Origin: Devosia sp. YR412
Lineage (GTDB): Bacteria; Pseudomonadota; Alphaproteobacteria; Rhizobiales; Devosiaceae
Length of the DNA stretch: 64,000 bases
Reading direction: 5' to 3'
NCBI RefSeq assembly: GCF_900110945.1
Contig: NZ_FOFL01000007.1
Coordinates: 58,792 to 122,791, forward strand
Position numbers and translations under genes: made by a program. Below the pieces are notes generated by a model. The model worked only from the letters and a program-made list of their open reading frames with translations. It was not told the DNA's origin and did no database searches. Each line of letters starts with the position of its first letter. Position 1 is the first letter of the stretch. Shown here piece by piece: positions 1 through 8,584 of the stretch.

Positions 1-349
1 CACGCTGTCGGGCTCGACCTTCACCACTGACGACGGCATTGCCATCCCGGTCGGCACTTATGCCTTCGACACGCCAGCCACCGGCGCCATCAAGGCCGTG
101 CTCGGTGTGCGTCCGGAGCATATCGTTTTGGGTGACGAAGCGGCCAACATGCCGTTCCAGATCGATGCCGAGATCGAGATTGTCGAGCCCATGGGCTCCG
201 ACACCTTGGCCTGGACCAAGATCGGCGGTCAGGCGGTGACCTTCCGTTGCGACAGCGACGTCGTGATTGAAACCGGCCAGAAGGTCCGTCTGGGTTTCGA
301 TACCGCCCGCGGTTCGATCTTCAACGCTGAAACCACCAACCGTCTCTGA
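1..349 (+). CDS. Sugar ABC transporter ATPase, C-terminal part (truncated by window edge)
   Basis: The frame is open from the first base and ends in TGA at 347-349, so only about 115 C-terminal residues are visible. The sequence carries the regulatory TOBE-like region of MalK/UgpC-type ATPases, with the characteristic LGVRPEHI stretch (bases 98-121) and a late GQKVRLGFD segment. The nucleotide-binding domain lies outside the window. The protein would energise uptake of a sugar through an inner-membrane permease pair encoded upstream. It precedes four sugar-metabolism genes on the same strand, so it probably belongs to the same operon. The substrate cannot be told from this fragment. Confidence 0.85.
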   Translation, partial: TLSGSTFTTDDGIAIPVGTYAFDTPATGAIKAVLGVRPEHIVLGDEAANMPFQIDAEIEIVEPMGSDTLAWTKIGGQAVTFRCDSDVVIETGQKVRLGFDTARGSIFNAETTNRL

Positions 350-529
350 CCAATCTCCAGCGTCGGCGCCTGCGGGCGCCGCGCTTCTGCCTCGCCGTCG
401 CTGTTTGAGCCAATCTTACCTTTGCGTTGATCGGCCTGTCCGCGTGGTGCGACAGATCCCCAAAACCTCGATAGTCCTGCACCGCTCCTGCGATGCCCTT
501 GCCCATTCTAACGTTACAAAGAGGCCATG

Positions 530-1279
530 ATGACTACTCTGTCATTCCAGCTCTACAGCGCCCGCAACTACCCCAATCAGGACGAGTTCCTCGCCAAGCT
601 CGGCACCCTCGGCTACACGCAAGTGGAGGGCTATGGCGGCCTCTATGGCGACCCAGCGGCGCTTGCCGCGACGCTGAAGAAGAACGGCCTCTCCATGCCG
701 ACCGGCCATTTCGGCCCGGCCCAGGCCGCCGATGTCTCGACCACGCTCAAGACCGCCGAAGCCCTTGGTATCAAGAAGATCATTGTGCCGCACATCGGCC
801 CCGAAGGCCGCAGCGCCGACGAGAGCAAGTGGCTCGAGCTGGCCGAGACGCTGGCCAAGCACGGCGAAACATACAAAAAAGAAGGCTATGCCTTCGGCTG
901 GCACAATCACGACTTCGAATTCGTGCCCACCACCTCCGGCCGCACCCCTATGGAAATCATCCTCGAAACCGCGCCTGATATCGAATGGGAAGCCGACGTC
1001 GCCTGGATCGTGCGCGGCAAGTCCGACCCGGTCGCCTGGTTCGATAAATATGGCAGCCGCATCACCGCCGTCCACGTCAAGGACATCGCTCCCGCCGGCC
1101 AGAATGCCGACGAAGATGGCTGGGCCGACGTCGGCCACGGCGTGCTCGATTGGGACAATCTGATCAAGACGGTCGAAGCCAAGACCAAGGCCGAATATTT
1201 CGTGGCCGAACACGACAAGCCATCCGACGAAGTGCGTTTTGCCACGCGCTCGATCGCAACCGCCAGCAAGTGGAAATAA
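530..1279 (+). CDS. Sugar phosphate isomerase/epimerase family TIM-barrel protein
   Basis: A 249-residue member of the xylose-isomerase-like TIM-barrel superfamily. Visible strand-end motifs are GWHNHDFEF near residue 122, WEADVAWI near 156, HVKD near 181 and VAEHDKP near 224, which supply the His/Glu/Asp ligands that bind a divalent metal in this family. The family isomerises, epimerises or cleaves keto-sugars and polyols; no exact substrate can be assigned. ATG at 530 is preferred over ATG 527 because GAGG lies only two bases from 527. The next gene follows after four bases, so the two are surely cotranscribed. Confidence 0.85.
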   Translation: MTTLSFQLYSARNYPNQDEFLAKLGTLGYTQVEGYGGLYGDPAALAATLKKNGLSMPTGHFGPAQAADVSTTLKTAEALGIKKIIVPHIGPEGRSADESKWLELAETLAKHGETYKKEGYAFGWHNHDFEFVPTTSGRTPMEIILETAPDIEWEADVAWIVRGKSDPVAWFDKYGSRITAVHVKDIAPAGQNADEDGWADVGHGVLDWDNLIKTVEAKTKAEYFVAEHDKPSDEVRFATRSIATASKWK

Positions 1280-1283
1280 TCCA

Positions 1284-2423
1284 ATGGTCAAGACCTTTGG
1301 CGTCGGCATCATGGGTGCCGGCAATATCTCTGCCGCCTATCTCAAGCTCGCGCCCCTGTTCAAGGGGCTCGAGGTCCGCGCCGTGGCCGACATTCTGCCG
1401 GCCGCCGCGCAGAAACGCGCCGACGAATATGGTGTCACGGCGCAGACGCCCGACGAACTGCTCAAGAACAGCGAGCTCGACGTTATCGTCAACCTGACCA
1501 TTCCCTCGACCCACTATGCGGTGTCGATGGATATCATCTCGGCCGGCAAGCACGCCTATTCCGAAAAGCCCTTCGTGCTGTCGCTCGAAGAGGGCATGGC
1601 GCTGAAGAAAGCCGCCGACGATCGCGGCCTCCAGGTCGGCTCGGCCCCCGACACTTTCCTCGGTGGCGCCCACCAGCAGGCCCGAGAGATCATCGATAGT
1701 GGCAAGCTCGGCAAGATCATGAGCGGCACCATGCATGTCATGAGCCGTGGCATGGAGCACTGGCATCCCAATCCGGACTTCTTCTTCCAGCCCGGCGCCG
1801 GCCCCATCCTCGATCTCGGCCCCTATTACGTCACCGACCTGATCCATCTGCTCGGCCCGGTCAAGCGCCTCTCCGCCTTTACCAACATGGCCCGCACCGA
1901 ACGCGAAGTGACCGCCGAAGGCCCCTACAAGGGCACTTTCGTCAAGGTCGGCACCCCCACCACCATCCATGGCGTGCTCGAATTCGTTTCCGGCGCCATC
2001 ATCACCATCGGCGCCAGCTGGGACGTGGCGGCGCATGGCCACCACAATATCGAGCTCTATGGCACCGACGGTTCGATCTTCGTGCCCGATCCCAACTTCT
2101 TCGGCGGCGACTTGGTTACGGCCAACATTGCCGGCGAAAAGTCTAATGTCACCCCATGGGATCACCCCTTCGGCAGGCCAAACCAGGATCTCGACAAGGA
2201 GCATCCGCGCGCCAATTACCGCACCGCCGGCCTCGCCGACATGATGGCGTCCATCGAAGGCGGCTACCGCGCACGTTGCGGCCTCGATGTGGCGCTACAC
2301 GCCGTCGACGTCATGACCAGCCTGCTCAAGGCTGGCGAGAGCGGCCAGGTTCTCACGCTTTCGACCACCTGCGAACGTCCGCTGGCGCTGAGCCCGGCCG
2401 ATGCTGCAGCACTGCTGAAGTAA
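1284..2423 (+). CDS. Gfo/Idh/MocA family oxidoreductase
   Basis: A 379-residue NAD(P)-dependent dehydrogenase. The N-terminal Rossmann fold begins with GVGIMGAGNIS (residues about 6-16), and YSEKPF near residue 92 is the Lys-containing EKP motif that binds substrate and cofactor in this family. The C-terminal half is the alpha/beta substrate domain. It likely oxidises or reduces a sugar, sugar derivative or inositol. An in-frame extension upstream exists, but ATG 1284 directly precedes the Rossmann strand and sits four bases after the preceding stop. It lies between two TIM-barrel isomerase genes. Confidence 0.88.
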   Translation: MVKTFGVGIMGAGNISAAYLKLAPLFKGLEVRAVADILPAAAQKRADEYGVTAQTPDELLKNSELDVIVNLTIPSTHYAVSMDIISAGKHAYSEKPFVLSLEEGMALKKAADDRGLQVGSAPDTFLGGAHQQAREIIDSGKLGKIMSGTMHVMSRGMEHWHPNPDFFFQPGAGPILDLGPYYVTDLIHLLGPVKRLSAFTNMARTEREVTAEGPYKGTFVKVGTPTTIHGVLEFVSGAIITIGASWDVAAHGHHNIELYGTDGSIFVPDPNFFGGDLVTANIAGEKSNVTPWDHPFGRPNQDLDKEHPRANYRTAGLADMMASIEGGYRARCGLDVALHAVDVMTSLLKAGESGQVLTLSTTCERPLALSPADAAALLK

Positions 2424-2485
2424 TCGGGACGCGTCGCGTTGACAGGCATCATCTGCCAGTCAACATTGAGTTTTATGTAAGTTTG

Positions 2486-2510
2486 CAGGCGGCGGCCAAC
2501 CCGCCGCCTG
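2486..2510 (+). repeat. Intercistronic GC-rich hairpin
   Basis: A perfect 10-bp inverted repeat (CAGGCGGCGG / CCGCCGCCTG) with the loop CCAAC, in the 143-base gap between the first dehydrogenase and the second isomerase gene. No T-run follows, so it is more likely an mRNA-stabilising or processing hairpin than a full terminator. Confidence 0.55.
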
Positions 2511-2566
2511 TTCCATATCAAGCGGCAAAGACCAAGGCGCAAAGCGCCTGACAGAGGAGCAAATAC

Positions 2567-3622
2567 ATGCGCACCATCAAGGGGCCGGGAATTTTTCTGG
2601 CGCAATTTGCGGGCGACAAGGCCCCGTTCAATTCCCTCGACGCCATCTGCGGCTGGGCCGCCAATTATGGCTATAAGGGTGTGCAGATCCCGACCTGGGT
2701 CGGCAGCCTGATCGACCTGGAAAAGGCCGCAACATCGCAGGCCTATGCCGACGAACTCAAGGGCACGGTCGCCAAACACGGCCTCGAAATCACCGAACTG
2801 TCGACCCATCTGCAGGGCCAGCTTGTCGCCGCCCATCCGGTCTATGACACCATGCTCGACGGCTTTGCGCCAGCGTCGGTGCATGGCAATCCCAAGGCCC
2901 GCCAGGAATGGGCGGTGCAGCAATTGCTCTGGGCGGCCAAGGCGTCGAAGAACCTCGGCCTCACCGAACACGCGACCTTCTCAGGCGCGCTGGCCTGGCC
3001 CTTCCTTTATCCCTTCCCGCAGCGTCCGGCTGGTCTGGTAGAAGAAGCTTTCGACGAACTGGCCCGTCGCTGGACGCCGATTCTCAATGCCTTCGATGAA
3101 GCCGGCGTCGACGTCTGCTACGAAATCCATCCCGGCGAAGACCTGCATGACGGCGTCACCTACGAGATGTTCCTCGAGCGCGTGAACAACCATCCGCGCG
3201 CCAATCTGCTCTATGATCCCAGCCACTTCGTGCTGCAGCAGCTCGATTATCTCGAATACATCGACATCTACCACGAGCGGATCAAGATGTTCCACGTCAA
3301 GGATGCCGAGTTCAATCCGACCGGCCGTCAGGGCGTTTACGGCGGCTACCAGAGCTGGATCAATCGGGCAGGGCGCTTCCGCTCGCTCGGCGATGGCCAG
3401 GTCGATTTCGCCTCGGTCTTCTCCAAGATGGCACAATATGATTTCGCCGGCTGGGCTGTGCTCGAATGGGAATGCGCCATCAAGCATCCCGAGGACGGGG
3501 CCCGCGAAGGTGCCGAATTCATCAAGAACCACATCATCCGCGTCACCGAACATGCCTTCGACGATTTCGCATCGTCTGGTACTGACCTTGCGGCAAACCG
3601 CAAGATTCTTGGACTGAGCTAG
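2567..3622 (+). CDS. Sugar phosphate isomerase/epimerase family TIM-barrel protein, long form
   Basis: A 351-residue TIM-barrel protein related to, but longer than, the one at 530-1279. Candidate metal ligands lie in YEIHPGED (about residues 185-192), YDPSHF (about 217), FHVKDAE (about 243) and VLEWEC (about 301). These are the strand-end acidic and His residues typical of the family. A GAGG-like ribosome site (gaggagc) precedes the ATG. The following dehydrogenase gene begins 12 bases downstream, suggesting that isomerase and dehydrogenase act on the same keto-sugar intermediate. Substrate unknown. Confidence 0.86.
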   Translation: MRTIKGPGIFLAQFAGDKAPFNSLDAICGWAANYGYKGVQIPTWVGSLIDLEKAATSQAYADELKGTVAKHGLEITELSTHLQGQLVAAHPVYDTMLDGFAPASVHGNPKARQEWAVQQLLWAAKASKNLGLTEHATFSGALAWPFLYPFPQRPAGLVEEAFDELARRWTPILNAFDEAGVDVCYEIHPGEDLHDGVTYEMFLERVNNHPRANLLYDPSHFVLQQLDYLEYIDIYHERIKMFHVKDAEFNPTGRQGVYGGYQSWINRAGRFRSLGDGQVDFASVFSKMAQYDFAGWAVLEWECAIKHPEDGAREGAEFIKNHIIRVTEHAFDDFASSGTDLAANRKILGLS

Positions 3623-3634
3623 GAGCGATCGAAA

Positions 3635-4792
3635 ATGGCTGAAAACGGCGCAAGGCGCATTCGCCTGGGCATGGTGGGCGGCGGCACGGGAGCCTTCATC
3701 GGCTATGTGCACCGCGTGGCGTCCCGTCTCGATGGCGACTATGAACTGGTGGCCGGCGCCCTGTCGTCACGCCCCGAAGTGGCGAAAGAATCCGGCCGCA
3801 ATCTCGGTCTGGCCGAAGATCGCATCTACACCTCCTACGAAGACATGGCCCGCGCCGAGGCTGCGCGGCCCGATGGCATCGAGGCCGTCTCGATCGTCAC
3901 GCCCAATCACATGCACTACGGCCCGGCGAAAGCCTTCCTCGAGGCCGGCATCCACGTCATCTGCGACAAGCCGATCACCTCGACGATCGAAGACGCCCGC
4001 AAGCTGGCCGAGATCAAGCCGAAGAACGGCGCCAAATTCCTGCTGACCCACAATTACACCGGCTATCCGCTGATCCGGCAGGCCCGCGAACTGGTGGAAT
4101 CCGGCGCCCTGGGCAAAATCCGCGTCGTGCAGGCCGAATATCCGCAGGACTGGCTGGCCGAGCCAGTCGAACAGGCCGGTAATGCCCCCGGTGCCGAATG
4201 GCGTACAGATCCGGCCCGTTCAGGCGCCGGCGGCGCCATCGGCGATATCGGCACCCATGCCTATAACCTGCTGCGCTTCGTCACCGGTCTCAAGACCGAT
4301 TCCGTCTCGGCCGACCTCACCAGCTTTGTGCCGGGCCGCCGGCTCGATGACAATGTCCACATCATGCTGCGCTTTGACGGTGGCGCCAAGGGCATGCTGT
4401 GGGCCAGTCAGGTTGCGGTCGGCAGCGAAAATGGTCTGCAGCTACGAATCTACGGCGAAAAGGCCGGTCTTGAGTGGCGTCAGGACAACCCGAACTACAT
4501 GTGGTTCACCGAATTCGGCAAGCCAAAGCAATTGCTGACCCGCGGCGGCTCCATCACCGGCTCGCCGGCCTCAACCATGAATGTCCGCATTCCCTCGGGC
4601 CATCCTGAAGGGTACCTCGAAGCCTTCGCTACCCTCTACAGCCAGTTCGCCGCCGTCATCCGCGGCGAAGGCAAGGCCTATGAAGGCCTGCTGCCATCGC
4701 TGGCCGATGGCGTCGAAGGCATGCAGTTCATCCTGGCCTCGGTAAAGTCCAGCCAGGACGACGGCAAGTGGACCAAGCTCAGCGCTGTCTAA
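3635..4792 (+). CDS. Gfo/Idh/MocA family oxidoreductase
   Basis: A 385-residue dehydrogenase with an N-terminal Rossmann fold ([16 protein letters not shown] near residues 12-27) and the ICDKPIT motif near residue 110, equivalent to EKP with Asp replacing Glu. The C-terminal substrate domain includes [16 protein letters not shown] near residue 204, a typical helix of this family carrying the proposed catalytic His. It is the last gene of the sugar cluster and is followed at once by a strong terminator. It is clearly diverged from the other dehydrogenase at 1284-2423, so the two likely act at different steps. Confidence 0.88.
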   Translation: MAENGARRIRLGMVGGGTGAFIGYVHRVASRLDGDYELVAGALSSRPEVAKESGRNLGLAEDRIYTSYEDMARAEAARPDGIEAVSIVTPNHMHYGPAKAFLEAGIHVICDKPITSTIEDARKLAEIKPKNGAKFLLTHNYTGYPLIRQARELVESGALGKIRVVQAEYPQDWLAEPVEQAGNAPGAEWRTDPARSGAGGAIGDIGTHAYNLLRFVTGLKTDSVSADLTSFVPGRRLDDNVHIMLRFDGGAKGMLWASQVAVGSENGLQLRIYGEKAGLEWRQDNPNYMWFTEFGKPKQLLTRGGSITGSPASTMNVRIPSGHPEGYLEAFATLYSQFAAVIRGEGKAYEGLLPSLADGVEGMQFILASVKSSQDDGKWTKLSAV

Positions 4793-4797
4793 GCCAA

Positions 4798-4828
4798 CAG
4801 GGCGCCGTTCGCGGCGCCCTGCTTTTTT
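4798..4828 (+). terminator. Rho-independent terminator of the sugar cluster
   Basis: A 10-bp perfect stem (CAGGGCGCCG / CGGCGCCCTG) closes a stable TTCG tetraloop and is followed by CTTTTTTA. It ends the plus-strand sugar operon; its T-tract overlaps the stop codon of the convergent TraB/GumN gene. Confidence 0.92.
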
Positions 4829-5693
4829 ATTGGATGCGCTCGACGTCGTAGCCAGCCTCTTCCAGCAGATCCAGCACGCTGCCATAGCCGATCAGATGCG
4901 CTGCGCCCACCACCACCAGATTCTCCTGATTTTCCTCCAGCATGGCTTCCAGCGGCGCCATCCAGTTACGGTTGCGCGCATAGAGCAGGCGATCGAGGAA
5001 GGCCTCCTCGTGGCCACCCATTTCCATCAGGAACAGCTGCGCCAGCTTTTCCGGCGTGCCCTCGGCCCAGCTGCCGAGCATCTTGTCCATCTGCTTGGGC
5101 AAAGCCGGCAGTTCCTCCAGCGTCGATTTCAGCAAAGCGATCTGCTCCTCTTCCGGCGCGCCCGCCAAAACCTCGAGCTGCTCGTCGCCAGTCTCCAGAA
5201 ACGCCAGTCGTTCGGGTGCAAGCTCCGGCTGCAGCACGAATTCAACACCCTGTTCGCTAAATCCTTCGGCAGCCAGCGCCGCGACGGTTATGGCATTGGC
5301 GGCCATCCACGGCTTCATCGCCAGCACCGGCCCCAGCTGCAGGCCCAGCAGGTCAGCCTGTTCGCGAAGGCTGGCTTCAATCTCCTCGCCGATCACATCG
5401 GTAAGCAGCGTGCCATCGACATAAATACCGCGCGCAAAGGCCTTGCCGCCGACCTGGGCCATCGCCACCGGCCCGATATCGGTCTCGAACACCACCTTGT
5501 CGGCATCGCTCAGGATGTTGTCGAACAAGTCCGTCCGCCATTCGGTGCCCTCGGGCAGGATGTGGAACGAGCCAAACAGCCAGATGGCGCTATCGTCGTC
5601 GCGCACCTCCCAGATGCCCGGCGCCGCCATGGCGGGCGCCGACAGGCCGAGCGCTGTGATAACGGGGAGCAGGCAGCGCGTGGACAGCTTCAT
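4827..5693 (-). CDS. TraB/GumN family protein (secreted)
   Basis: A 288-residue protein with a Sec signal peptide (hydrophobic run ending ALGLSAPAMA, about residues 14-23, then A-PGIWEV). Two family signatures are visible: GSFHILPEGTEWR near residue 41 and VVVGAAHLIGYGSVLDLLEEAGY near the C-terminus, the paired GxxH motifs of the TraB/PrgY/GumN fold, which is suggested to be a metal-dependent peptidase. The biological role in Proteobacteria is unproven. It is a stand-alone gene convergent with the sugar operon. Confidence 0.85.
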   Translation of the reverse strand: MKLSTRCLLPVITALGLSAPAMAAPGIWEVRDDDSAIWLFGSFHILPEGTEWRTDLFDNILSDADKVVFETDIGPVAMAQVGGKAFARGIYVDGTLLTDVIGEEIEASLREQADLLGLQLGPVLAMKPWMAANAITVAALAAEGFSEQGVEFVLQPELAPERLAFLETGDEQLEVLAGAPEEEQIALLKSTLEELPALPKQMDKMLGSWAEGTPEKLAQLFLMEMGGHEEAFLDRLLYARNRNWMAPLEAMLEENQENLVVVGAAHLIGYGSVLDLLEEAGYDVERIQ

Positions 5694-5857
5694 CGGCAGT
5701 TTCCTCGTTGGCTTGATCTACCCTGTCAGATAGGTCGATCCGCGCCAATCGCCAGAGACGATGCGCGGCGCAGGCCGGGCAGGGTTAATCTCGCCCCAAG
5801 ACACACCACCACAATCAGGCGATCGCGTGTCGGCGCCGCGCTAGTCGCGAAAGGCCC

Positions 5858-5890
5858 AAAAAAAATGCGCCGCAATCACTTGCAGCGCAT
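5858..5890 (-). terminator. Terminator downstream of complex I accessory gene
   Basis: On the minus strand a 9-bp stem (ATGCGCTGC / GCGGCGCAT, one G-T wobble) is followed by eight T residues, about 25 bases after the stop codon of the gene at 5915-6220. Confidence 0.85.
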
Positions 5891-5914
5891 CATGGATTCT
5901 GGATTTGGCCGGCC

Positions 5915-6220
5915 CTAGTGGGTCCAGGGCGTCTTGCGGTCGGCGCGGAAATTATCCGGATAGCTCTGGCGCTTCGGCGTGGCATCATGCGCGGGCTGCA
6001 CTGAATAGGCGATGCCATTCTTCTGCGCGTATGATTCAGCTTCTTCCTGGCTATCGAAGCTGAGGCGAACCTGCTGGCGTGTATCGCCGGATGTCGTATA
6101 GCCCATCAGCGGATCGATGCTCTTGGATTCGGCCAGCTCGTGTACGAGGACCCAGCTCTTCGATTTACCTTGCCCCGACTGCATGGCGTTACGGGCAGGG
6201 CGGTAGATGCGGGCGGTCAT
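5915..6220 (-). CDS. ETC complex I subunit (NDUFS4-like)
   Basis: A 101-residue protein matching the conserved 'ETC complex I subunit' family, the bacterial counterpart of mitochondrial NDUFS4/AQDQ. The diagnostic features are ARIYRPARNAMQSG at the N-terminus, WVLVHELAE and DPLMGYTTSGDTRQQVRLSF in the middle, then a YAQKNGIAYSV segment and a basic tail. It is an accessory subunit near the NADH-oxidising arm of NADH:quinone oxidoreductase and is largely restricted to alphaproteobacteria and mitochondria. The gene stands alone between a terminator and tRNA-Pro, away from any nuo operon in this window. Confidence 0.9.
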   Translation of the reverse strand: MTARIYRPARNAMQSGQGKSKSWVLVHELAESKSIDPLMGYTTSGDTRQQVRLSFDSQEEAESYAQKNGIAYSVQPAHDATPKRQSYPDNFRADRKTPWTH

Positions 6221-6259
6221 GCAAAGTCCTCAACACGATGCGCTAACGGCTAGATGTGA

Positions 6260-6336
6260 TGGTCGGAGTACAAAGATTCGAACTTTGGACCCCCGGTTCC
6301 CAAAACCGGTGCTCTACCAGGCTGAGCTACACTCCG
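6260..6336 (-). tRNA. tRNA-Pro (anticodon TGG)
   Basis: A 77-nt cloverleaf on the minus strand: acceptor stem CGGAGTG / TACTCCG, D-arm GCTCAGCCTGGTAGAGC, anticodon stem CCGGT / ACCGG with loop TTTGGGA (anticodon TGG), T-arm CAAAG-TTCGAAT-CTTTG, and an encoded 3' CCA. Confidence 0.97.
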
Positions 6337-6439
6337 AGATCACCGCGCTTCGTTAGCCTGTTCGAATTGAAAGGGCAAGCGTAACCACGCCTATTCACAG
6401 GCATTGACGGAAATCTCTGCCGCGTCCAGAAAACACCCC

Positions 6440-7192
6440 ATGCCCAACCTTACCCAGCGCTGGCCCTTGGGCCTTAATCGCAAGAATTGGCCGGACTTTA
6501 CTGCAGCGATGATCGCGCTGCTGTTCGTGCTGGTATTTTTCGATGTCTATGTCTCGCAGACGCTGATGGCCTGGCCCGATGTCTGGAAGGCGCCCTTCGC
6601 CTTCATCACCGATTTCGGCCTGTCCGACTGGGTGCTGATTCCATCGCTGATCATCTTCGTCGTGGCCGCGATCGCCGTGCGTCTGGTCCGCCCTGGGCTC
6701 TATCGTCGCGCCACATATGAGCTGGCGCTGGTCGCCAGCTTCATTTTCATTGGTGTCGGCCTGCCTGGCCTCGGCGTCAACCTGCTCAAGCGCCTGTTCG
6801 GCCGCGCCCGGCCGGAGCTGTTTATCGACAGTGGCCACTTCCAGTTCCAGCATTTCCTCAATGACTGGAGCTTTCAGAGCTTTCCCTCCGGCCATGCCAC
6901 CACGGCGATTGGCACTGCTTTCATCATCGGCTTTATGGCGCCGCGTTATTTCCGGCTGATTCTGCTGATTGCGGTGATGACCGGCATTTCCCGCGTCGTG
7001 ATCGGCATGCACTACCCCACCGACGTTGTCGCCGGCTTCGTCGTCGGCATGTTAGGCGCTTATGCCATCCGCAATCTCTATGCGACGCGCCGCTGGCTGT
7101 TTGCCGAACTGCCCGATCGCACGGTGCGTTTCCGCGGGGCGCCAAACCTGAAGAAGGTCTGGCGCCGCATGTTTCAGCGCGCTGCGGCGTAG
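6440..7192 (+). CDS. PAP2-family membrane phosphatase
   Basis: A 250-residue integral-membrane lipid phosphatase. The three type-2 phosphatidic acid phosphatase motifs are present in order: KRLFGRARP (about residue 117), FPSGHATT (about 151) and SRVVIGMHYPTDVVAG (about 190), which contain the catalytic His and the Arg/Lys phosphate ligands. Five to six hydrophobic segments surround them. Likely substrates are phosphatidic acid, undecaprenyl or other lipid phosphates at the periplasmic face. ATG 6440 is chosen over TTG 6404. The 3' end overlaps the convergent metC-like gene by 19 bases. Confidence 0.9.
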   Translation: MPNLTQRWPLGLNRKNWPDFTAAMIALLFVLVFFDVYVSQTLMAWPDVWKAPFAFITDFGLSDWVLIPSLIIFVVAAIAVRLVRPGLYRRATYELALVASFIFIGVGLPGLGVNLLKRLFGRARPELFIDSGHFQFQHFLNDWSFQSFPSGHATTAIGTAFIIGFMAPRYFRLILLIAVMTGISRVVIGMHYPTDVVAGFVVGMLGAYAIRNLYATRRWLFAELPDRTVRFRGAPNLKKVWRRMFQRAAA

Positions 7193-8361
7193 CGGGCAAT
7201 CGCGGCCGACAGATCGGCCTTGAGGTCGTCTATCCCCTCTAGCCCGATATGCAGGCGGAACAGGTTTCCGTCAGCTGTCCAAGGCTTTGCCGTGCGGTTC
7301 GCGCCAAGCTTGACGGGCAGGCACAGGCTTTCATAGCCGCCCCACGAATAGCCCATGCTGAACAGTTGGAGGTGATCGACAAAGGCCGCCACCGAATCGC
7401 GCGGGGCAGGGCGCAGCAGCACGGCGAACAGGCTGCCTGAGCCGGTAAAGTCGCGCTGCCACAGCGCATGATCGGGATGGCTCGGCAGTGCCGGATGCAA
7501 GACCTGCAGCACTTCGTCCTGCGATTCGAGCCAGGTGGCGATTTCCAGCGCTCGCTGCTGATGCTCCTTCATGCGGATGGCCAGAGTGCGCAAGCCGCGT
7601 GCCACGAGGAAGGCGTCATCACCCGAAGTAAAGAAGCCGAGCTCTTTTCGGACCCGTTCCACTTCCTTCCAGTTCGCCTCTGTGGTGGAAATCGTGCCGG
7701 CAAAGGCATCCGAATGGCCGACGAACATTTTCGTGCCGGCATGGATGACGATATCGGCGCCCAGTTCCAGCGGCCGCAGATAGAGCGGGCTGGCCCAGCT
7801 ATTGTCCACCACGAGCTTCGCGCCGCCGTTATGGGCGACCTTGGCCAGCGCCGGCAGATCCTGCACCTCGAAAGTCAGCGAGCCCGGGCTTTCGGCCAGC
7901 ACGGCCTTGGTGTTCGGCTGCATCAGATCGGCCAGCCCCGCGCCAATGCGCGGATCGTAATAGCGCGCGGTGACGCCCATGCGCTTGAGGAAATTGTCGC
8001 CAAAGGCCCGCGTCGGCTCATAGGCGCTGTCGGTGATCAGCACGTCGTCGCCGGATTTGACGCAGCTCATCAGCGCAATGGTGATGGCGGCCAGCCCCGA
8101 CGGCACCAGCTTGGTGCGATAGGCGCCTTCGAGTTCGGTGATAACCGCCTCGACGCCTTCTGTAGTCGGATTGCCGGCGCGGCCATACAAAAAGTGCTGC
8201 TTCTGCGCCTCGATATCGGCCAGCGTTTTGAACAGCACCGTCGAGCCGCGATAGACCGGCGTATTGACGAAACCGAACTGGTCATCGGGCTGCCGGCCAT
8301 GGTGGGTGAGAACGGTTTCCACCGACAGACCACGGCCATTGCCGCTTTTATTATCATTCAT
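7174..8361 (-). CDS. metC: Cystathionine beta-lyase
   Basis: A 395-residue PLP enzyme of the Cys/Met metabolism family that cleaves cystathionine to homocysteine, pyruvate and ammonia in methionine synthesis. The PLP lysine is K211 in HAGTKMFVGHSDAF, and the cofactor-contacting PSGLAAI (near 87), DSAYEPTR and VVDNSWASPL segments are all present. The late GYSWGGYESL motif fits beta-lyases. ATG 8361 is chosen because the longer frame (to 8463) adds an unconserved-looking leader that runs into the divergent promoter region. The gene is divergent from aapJ, sharing a ~220-base regulatory gap. Confidence 0.9.
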   Translation of the reverse strand: MNDNKSGNGRGLSVETVLTHHGRQPDDQFGFVNTPVYRGSTVLFKTLADIEAQKQHFLYGRAGNPTTEGVEAVITELEGAYRTKLVPSGLAAITIALMSCVKSGDDVLITDSAYEPTRAFGDNFLKRMGVTARYYDPRIGAGLADLMQPNTKAVLAESPGSLTFEVQDLPALAKVAHNGGAKLVVDNSWASPLYLRPLELGADIVIHAGTKMFVGHSDAFAGTISTTEANWKEVERVRKELGFFTSGDDAFLVARGLRTLAIRMKEHQQRALEIATWLESQDEVLQVLHPALPSHPDHALWQRDFTGSGSLFAVLLRPAPRDSVAAFVDHLQLFSMGYSWGGYESLCLPVKLGANRTAKPWTADGNLFRLHIGLEGIDDLKADLSAAIARYAAAR

Positions 8362-8447
8362 AATAGGCTCGATGCTCAAATTCAGGTCAATTGTCGAAAG
8401 TTGTCTAAATAAGAGACAGGTTTGCTGTCCCAAGCCGCCATGAGCCC

Positions 8448-8476
8448 TTGACGCAACGGTCAATAGACGCTTGCAT
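8448..8476 (+). promoter_or_regulatory. Possible sigma-70 promoter for the aap operon
   Basis: TTGACG (8448-8453) is followed after 17 bases by TTGCAT (8471-8476). The -35 is good and the -10 is weak (3 of 6), so this is tentative. It lies about 110 bases before the aapJ start. Confidence 0.3.
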
Positions 8477-8584
8477 GCTTATCAGCATCACACCGTCCTT
8501 AAAAGGCGGCGGTGCCACCGGGGACGCTGGCGCAAGTCTGATGAGCCCTGGGGTCATAAGGTCAGGAAACAAAAGGCAATCTCA

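Noticed and set aside
8471..8584. Riboswitch in the aapJ leader
   Set aside because: The leader can form a hairpin around GGCGGTGCCACC, but it matches no riboswitch consensus I know.
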